27,117 bases of DNA from UBA7398 sp964597305 (GTDB taxonomy: Bacteria > Actinomycetota > Actinomycetes > Nanopelagicales > Nanopelagicaceae): the NCBI GenBank assembly GCA_964597305.1, contig CAZQWU010000015.1, positions 1 to 27,117 on the forward strand, read 5' to 3'. Each line of letters opens with the position of its first letter. The first letter of the stretch is position 1. The notes beneath the pieces are model-generated. The model worked only from the letters and a program-made list of their open reading frames with translations. It had not been told where the DNA came from and did no database searches. The position numbers and the translations under genes were made by a program. Positions 23,715-27,117 of the stretch are shown here, in pieces.

Positions 23715-23734
23715 TAAAGCCGGCATGGGAATAT
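23706..23734 (+). promoter_or_regulatory. promoter of flavoprotein paralog B (leaderless)
   Basis: TTGAGT (23706-23711) and GAATAT (23729-23734) are 17 bases apart, and the -10 ends 6 bases before ATG 23741. No Shine-Dalgarno sequence is present. Confidence 0.5.
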
Positions 23735-23740
23735 CGCCAC

Positions 23741-25300
23741 ATGGCGAAAAATTACGATGTCATCGTTATTGGCTCAGGCGTTAATGGTCTCGGCGCGGCA
23801 GCGCTACTAGCGAAAAAAGGTAAATCGGTCCTGGTGCTTGAAGCCAATGAAAAATGTGGTGGCGCAGTTCGCACAGAGGAAGTGACACTTCCCGGATTTA
23901 AACATGATCTCTTCGCAACCAATCTCAGCCTCTTTGCAGGTGGCCCCATATTTGCATCTCTCAAAGATGATCTGATGCGCCATGGTTTGGAATTTGTTCC
24001 TTCCGCCCAACCATTTTGTTCTGTATTTCCCAATGGCACATCCCTCGGCATACGAATGAACCGAGAAGCAAATATTGAGTCACTAATGAAAATTGCGCCA
24101 AACGATGTTGAAGCATGGCAGCACTTGACGGAGTTGCTTGGGAAATTTGCCCCTCATTTATTTCCCATTTTAGGAACGGATTTACCGTCATGGAAAGCGG
24201 CGCGTTCACTTTATAAAACGTGGCGCACGCTTGGCACTGAAGGACTTTTTGAACTCATCCGATTGTTACTTCAATCCTCGCGCGCATTTACCGACGAACA
24301 TTTTGTACATCCAGAAACGAAAGCGCTCGCTGCAACGTGGGGTATGCATCTGGACTACGCGCCTGATATTTCCGGAGGTGCGCTCTTTTCGTTCCTTGAA
24401 TCAATTGGCGGACAAGAATTTGGCATGGTTCTTGGTAAAGGTGGAGCAGCAACCATCATCTCCTCGCTCAGTGCAGTCATCAAGGAACATGGCGGAGAAA
24501 TTCGAACCAGTTCGCGAGTTAGTTCTATTGAGACAACCAATGGCAAAGCGGTAGGAGTCAAAGTCGGAAATGAATTTATTGCCGGGAAAAAAGTAATAGC
24601 AAATGTTAACCCTGCACTTATTCCTGACTTGTTAGGTAAAAGTTCTGATAAAAACGAAGCTATTAACCAAGCGAGAAAATTCCGTCCTGGTCTAGGAACC
24701 ATGATGATTCATTGCGCCATGAGTGAACTTCCACAGTGGCGCGCTGACGAGGCCCGCGGATTTAATTATGTGCATATCGCACCGTATGTCGACGATATGG
24801 CACTTGCTTATACGCAAGCGGCAGCTGGTTTATTACCCACTGCGCCAACACTTGTCGTTGGTCAACCAACGCTCTCTGATTCCACGCGTGCTCCCGAAGG
24901 TAAACATGTTTTATGGATTCAAGTTCGAGTATTACCGCTCGAAATTCGCGGCGATGCTTCCCAAGAAATTTCTGGAAATACGTGGGATTCGGTTGGTGAA
25001 AAATATGCCGATCGAGTTCTAGCCATCATTGAAAAATATGCTCCAGGTACTTCGCAAAAAATTCTGTCACGAAAAGTTTTGACGCCGGCTGATCTTGAGC
25101 GATACAACGCTAATCTCATTAAAGGTGACTCGCTTGGCGGTAGCCATCACCCCGCGCAATTCTTCTTCTTACGACCAACCCCAGCATGGTCGCGCCATCG
25201 CACTCCCATTAAAGATTTGTTTATCTGTGGCTCTGGTACCTGGCCTGGTGGTGGCGTAGGCGGTGGCAGTGGTGCAATGGTTGCCGAGTTAATTTCCTAA
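23741..25300 (+). CDS. FAD-dependent phytoene-desaturase/PYROXD2-like oxidoreductase, paralog B
   Basis: This 519-aa homologue of the divergent neighbour shares the same plan: YDVIVIGSGVNGLGAAAL at the N-terminus, LEANEKCGGAVRTEEVTLPGF next, and the C-terminal FAD motif GSGTWPGGGVGGGSGAM. Both paralogs also share PTLVVGQPT-like and TPIKDL segments. The middle third differs, so substrates may differ, or the two may work together. The start ATG 23741 follows a -10 by 6 bases; the longer open frame would overlap the divergent gene. Its end overlaps the end of the convergent thioesterase by 12 bp. Function beyond FAD-dependent oxidation is unknown. Confidence 0.82.
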   Translation: MAKNYDVIVIGSGVNGLGAAALLAKKGKSVLVLEANEKCGGAVRTEEVTLPGFKHDLFATNLSLFAGGPIFASLKDDLMRHGLEFVPSAQPFCSVFPNGTSLGIRMNREANIESLMKIAPNDVEAWQHLTELLGKFAPHLFPILGTDLPSWKAARSLYKTWRTLGTEGLFELIRLLLQSSRAFTDEHFVHPETKALAATWGMHLDYAPDISGGALFSFLESIGGQEFGMVLGKGGAATIISSLSAVIKEHGGEIRTSSRVSSIETTNGKAVGVKVGNEFIAGKKVIANVNPALIPDLLGKSSDKNEAINQARKFRPGLGTMMIHCAMSELPQWRADEARGFNYVHIAPYVDDMALAYTQAAAGLLPTAPTLVVGQPTLSDSTRAPEGKHVLWIQVRVLPLEIRGDASQEISGNTWDSVGEKYADRVLAIIEKYAPGTSQKILSRKVLTPADLERYNANLIKGDSLGGSHHPAQFFFLRPTPAWSRHRTPIKDLFICGSGTWPGGGVGGGSGAMVAELIS

Positions 25301-25699
25301 AAACTTTTTCTTCCACTCAGCTGGCCACGGTTGAGAACCAGATTCTTTATTTGGCGAATGCACGATGATGTAAGTGCCCTCTGCTGCTAATTCGCCGCCA
25401 ACATGGGCAGTGAAGGCAAATTCCATAGAGGAATTTCCCACTCGAACAACGCGTAACACGGAATGTATTTCTTCGCCAAAAAAAATTCTTCGGCGATATT
25501 GCATTTCGACCTTCACTCGTGGAATCTGACCAAAAAGCGTTGAAGGCAATCCTAATTTTCGATAGAGCGCCGATTCACATTGTTCAACCCAACCAAAGAT
25601 GCTCGCATAATGTTGATGGCCAGCGGCATCGGTCTCATCCCACTCTAAAAAATGTTTTCTTTCGACAAAAGCACCATTGGATTGCGCATTTTCACTCAT
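25289..25699 (-). CDS. hotdog-fold acyl-CoA thioesterase (4HBT/YbgC-like)
   Basis: This is a 136-aa single hotdog domain. The N-terminal motif EWDETDAAGHQHYASIFGW (19-37) matches the 4-hydroxybenzoyl-CoA thioesterase/YbgC signature, with Asp24 in the catalytic position and a Tyr-Ala pair following. These enzymes hydrolyse aromatic or short acyl-CoA esters, usually as tetramers. In this setting it could clear dead-end CoA esters of the aromatic route, but there is no direct link. GATACT ends 6 bases before its ATG, a leaderless geometry. It is divergent from the glycosyltransferase across 30 bp and its end overlaps paralog B. Confidence 0.82.
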   Translation of the reverse strand: MSENAQSNGAFVERKHFLEWDETDAAGHQHYASIFGWVEQCESALYRKLGLPSTLFGQIPRVKVEMQYRRRIFFGEEIHSVLRVVRVGNSSMEFAFTAHVGGELAAEGTYIIVHSPNKESGSQPWPAEWKKKFLGN

Positions 25700-25705
25700 A
25701 CCGAA

Positions 25706-25723
25706 AGTATCTCACGGTAATCT
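25706..25723. promoter_or_regulatory. two -10 elements of a divergent leaderless pair
   Basis: Minus-strand GATACT (25711-25706) lies 6 bases before ATG 25699, and plus-strand TAATCT (25718-25723) lies 6 bases before ATG 25730. The spacer before the latter ATG, CGCCAC, is identical to the one before ATG 23741. No clear -35 boxes are seen. Confidence 0.45.
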
Positions 25724-25729
25724 CGCCAC

Positions 25730-27117
25730 ATGCGTCCCACCATCCTTCTTGCTACAAGTAATGGAATTGGCATGGGCCATCTCGCTCGAGCAACCGCAAT
25801 TGCACAAGCGCTCAAAGATCGAGCACATCCGATAGTTATTTCCATGGCAAGTGCAGTTGCAGAAATACCTGAAGCAACGGGAATTCCTGCTGAATATATC
25901 CCGGGTCGCGATCGCGGCTTAATGCCTCGATCTAAATGGGATGGTTATCTCAAATCGAGAATCCTCGCGCTCGTTGAAGAAACTGGTGCAACAATCCTTA
26001 CCTTTGATGGTGTTGTTCCTTATCCCGGTGTACTCGCAGCTAAATTAGCTAAGCCTGAATTAACTCTGGTGTGGATTCGCCGTGGTTTATGGCAGAAGAA
26101 ACCACTTCGTTTTGTCCTTGGCCTGCAGTCAAAAATAATGGATTACATCATCGAACCAGGTGATTTTGCTCGTGCCTACGATCATGGCCCAACGTCGAAA
26201 CGAAAAGACTCAATTTTAGTCTCACCTGTTTCACTTTATCGAAAAGAACGTGCGCTTAATGCGCGCGATGCGAAAATAAAACTTGGCCTTGATCCAGATC
26301 GCCCAGCAGTGCTTGTTCAACTCGGAACTGGTGATGCCGACGTCAATCACAAAATGACTGCAGCGCTCACTGGCCTTTTAGGATGGAAAGATCTCCAGGT
26401 AGTTCTGACAAAAGAACCGCGCGATAAAGTTGGAAATTCACTGGCGCCAACGGGGCTTGATCTTAAAGTTGTTCGTTACTTTCCACTCGCTGATCTGCTC
26501 AACGCTTTTGACGCCGGCATTTGCGCAGCTGGTTACAACGGTGTTCATGAACTACCTGCTGCAGGCGTTCCGACAGTTTTCGTCGCTAATATCCGAGGTA
26601 CAGATGACCAAGAAACTCGTGCACGGTGGTGTGCCGACTACGGATGCGCGCTCATGGCTGATCAATCCGATCTTAAAGACATCGAACAAACGGTACTAAA
26701 ATTGCACGATAGTGAAATCCGAAAAAATCTCCGTACACGGTGTGAAACCCTTCCCGCAACTCATGGCGCCGATGACATTGCCAATCTCTTACTTAATCTG
26801 AAACCGCCTTCTAAAACCGCACGAGTAATGACCAATGTTCACTCACCACTTCTCTCGTTCTTCTCGGTCATTGGAAAAAAACCACTTGATGCAATAAAAC
26901 ACATCATCGTATTCTTTTTAGAGAAAATAGGTCTCTCTTATCGAGCGCTATTTCCTCACCTCGTCGATACCCCCACAATTACCGGTTCGCCGATATTTTC
27001 TCAATCCCAATCTGCTGCAGAACTCAGAGCATTTGTAAAGGCTCCTAGACGATTTGAACATCTCATTGGAACCTCAAGTGATCACTATGTGGCCAAACGA
27101 AAAGAAATCGCTGCCCG
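25730..27117 (+). CDS. MurG-like GT-B glycosyltransferase with C-terminal extension (3' end outside window)
   Basis: The frame is open from ATG 25730 to the window end (462 full codons). The N-terminus LATSNGIGMGHLARATAIA (about 7-25) is the glycine-rich acceptor-side loop of MurG and related UDP-sugar transferases. A second Rossmann half carries AGYNGVHELPAAGVPTVFV (about 265-283) followed by DDQETRARW, the donor-site pattern of that family. After about residue 365 a further 100-residue segment continues past the usual MurG end (LEKIGLSYRALFPHLVD, then LRAFVKAPRRFEHLIG), so this is probably a fusion or larger enzyme. The sugar and acceptor are unknown, likely a cell-envelope polymer. It seems unrelated to the catabolic island. 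Confidence 0.8.
   Translation, partial: MRPTILLATSNGIGMGHLARATAIAQALKDRAHPIVISMASAVAEIPEATGIPAEYIPGRDRGLMPRSKWDGYLKSRILALVEETGATILTFDGVVPYPGVLAAKLAKPELTLVWIRRGLWQKKPLRFVLGLQSKIMDYIIEPGDFARAYDHGPTSKRKDSILVSPVSLYRKERALNARDAKIKLGLDPDRPAVLVQLGTGDADVNHKMTAALTGLLGWKDLQVVLTKEPRDKVGNSLAPTGLDLKVVRYFPLADLLNAFDAGICAAGYNGVHELPAAGVPTVFVANIRGTDDQETRARWCADYGCALMADQSDLKDIEQTVLKLHDSEIRKNLRTRCETLPATHGADDIANLLLNLKPPSKTARVMTNVHSPLLSFFSVIGKKPLDAIKHIIVFFLEKIGLSYRALFPHLVDTPTITGSPIFSQSQSAAELRAFVKAPRRFEHLIGTSSDHYVAKRKEIAA

Noticed and set aside
23663..23742. Overlapping 5' extensions of the two divergent flavoproteins
   Set aside because: Both longer frames would overlap each other and remove the promoters. Starts at 23679 and 23741 put the FAD motif at the expected distance from the N-terminus.

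Overview
The window looks like the chromosome of a streamlined actinobacterium, most likely a freshwater acI/Nanopelagicales-type lineage. The signs are moderate GC, very short or overlapping gene junctions, many start codons placed 6-7 bases after a -10-like hexamer with no Shine-Dalgarno sequence, and a secreted protein ending in a short two-cysteine tail that I recall from that group. The taxonomic call is inference. No mobile element, CRISPR array, phage gene, rRNA or recognisable transcription factor is present.

Layout. Positions 1-1489 hold the tail of an unknown gene, a secreted beta-propeller-like protein and tRNA-Thr(UGU) on the minus strand. From 1531 to 7860 a minus-strand operon runs SDR, RidA, ADP-forming acyl-CoA synthetase, aryl-CoA ligase, B12-type mutase large subunit. 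A shared 34-bp promoter gap separates it from a plus-strand operon (7895-10800) of thiolase, BadI/MenB-like hydrolase and EamA transporter. Next come tryptophan 2,3-dioxygenase and a bicupin (minus), OsmC (plus), and a kynureninase-like PLP enzyme with a second SDR (minus). These are followed by a fused monooxygenase/old-yellow-enzyme of the 2-aminobenzoyl-CoA monooxygenase/reductase type (plus), an indolepyruvate:ferredoxin oxidoreductase pair (minus) and a KynB-like formamidase (plus). The right end has two head-to-head paralogous flavoprotein oxidoreductases, a hotdog thioesterase, and a glycosyltransferase cut by the window end.

How it fits together. The central 20 kb reads as a tryptophan catabolic island using CoA-bound intermediates: tryptophan to N-formylkynurenine (dioxygenase), kynurenine (formamidase), anthranilate plus alanine (kynureninase-like enzyme), 2-aminobenzoyl-CoA (ligase), then the dearomatised enamine 2-amino-5-oxocyclohex-1-ene-carbonyl-CoA (fused monooxygenase/reductase). 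The last step is known from Azoarcus evansii.

The lower pathway is my inference and the most interesting point. RidA hydrolyses the enamine to a 2,5-dioxocyclohexane-carbonyl-CoA. The BadI-like hydrolase opens this beta-keto ring to 4-oxopimelyl-CoA. The unusual mutase moves the thioester group by the same chemistry as succinyl-CoA/methylmalonyl-CoA, giving 2-methyl-3-oxoadipyl-CoA. The PcaF-like thiolase then cleaves this to propionyl-CoA and succinyl-CoA. The roles of the two SDRs, the bicupin, IorAB and the ADP-forming synthetase are less certain.
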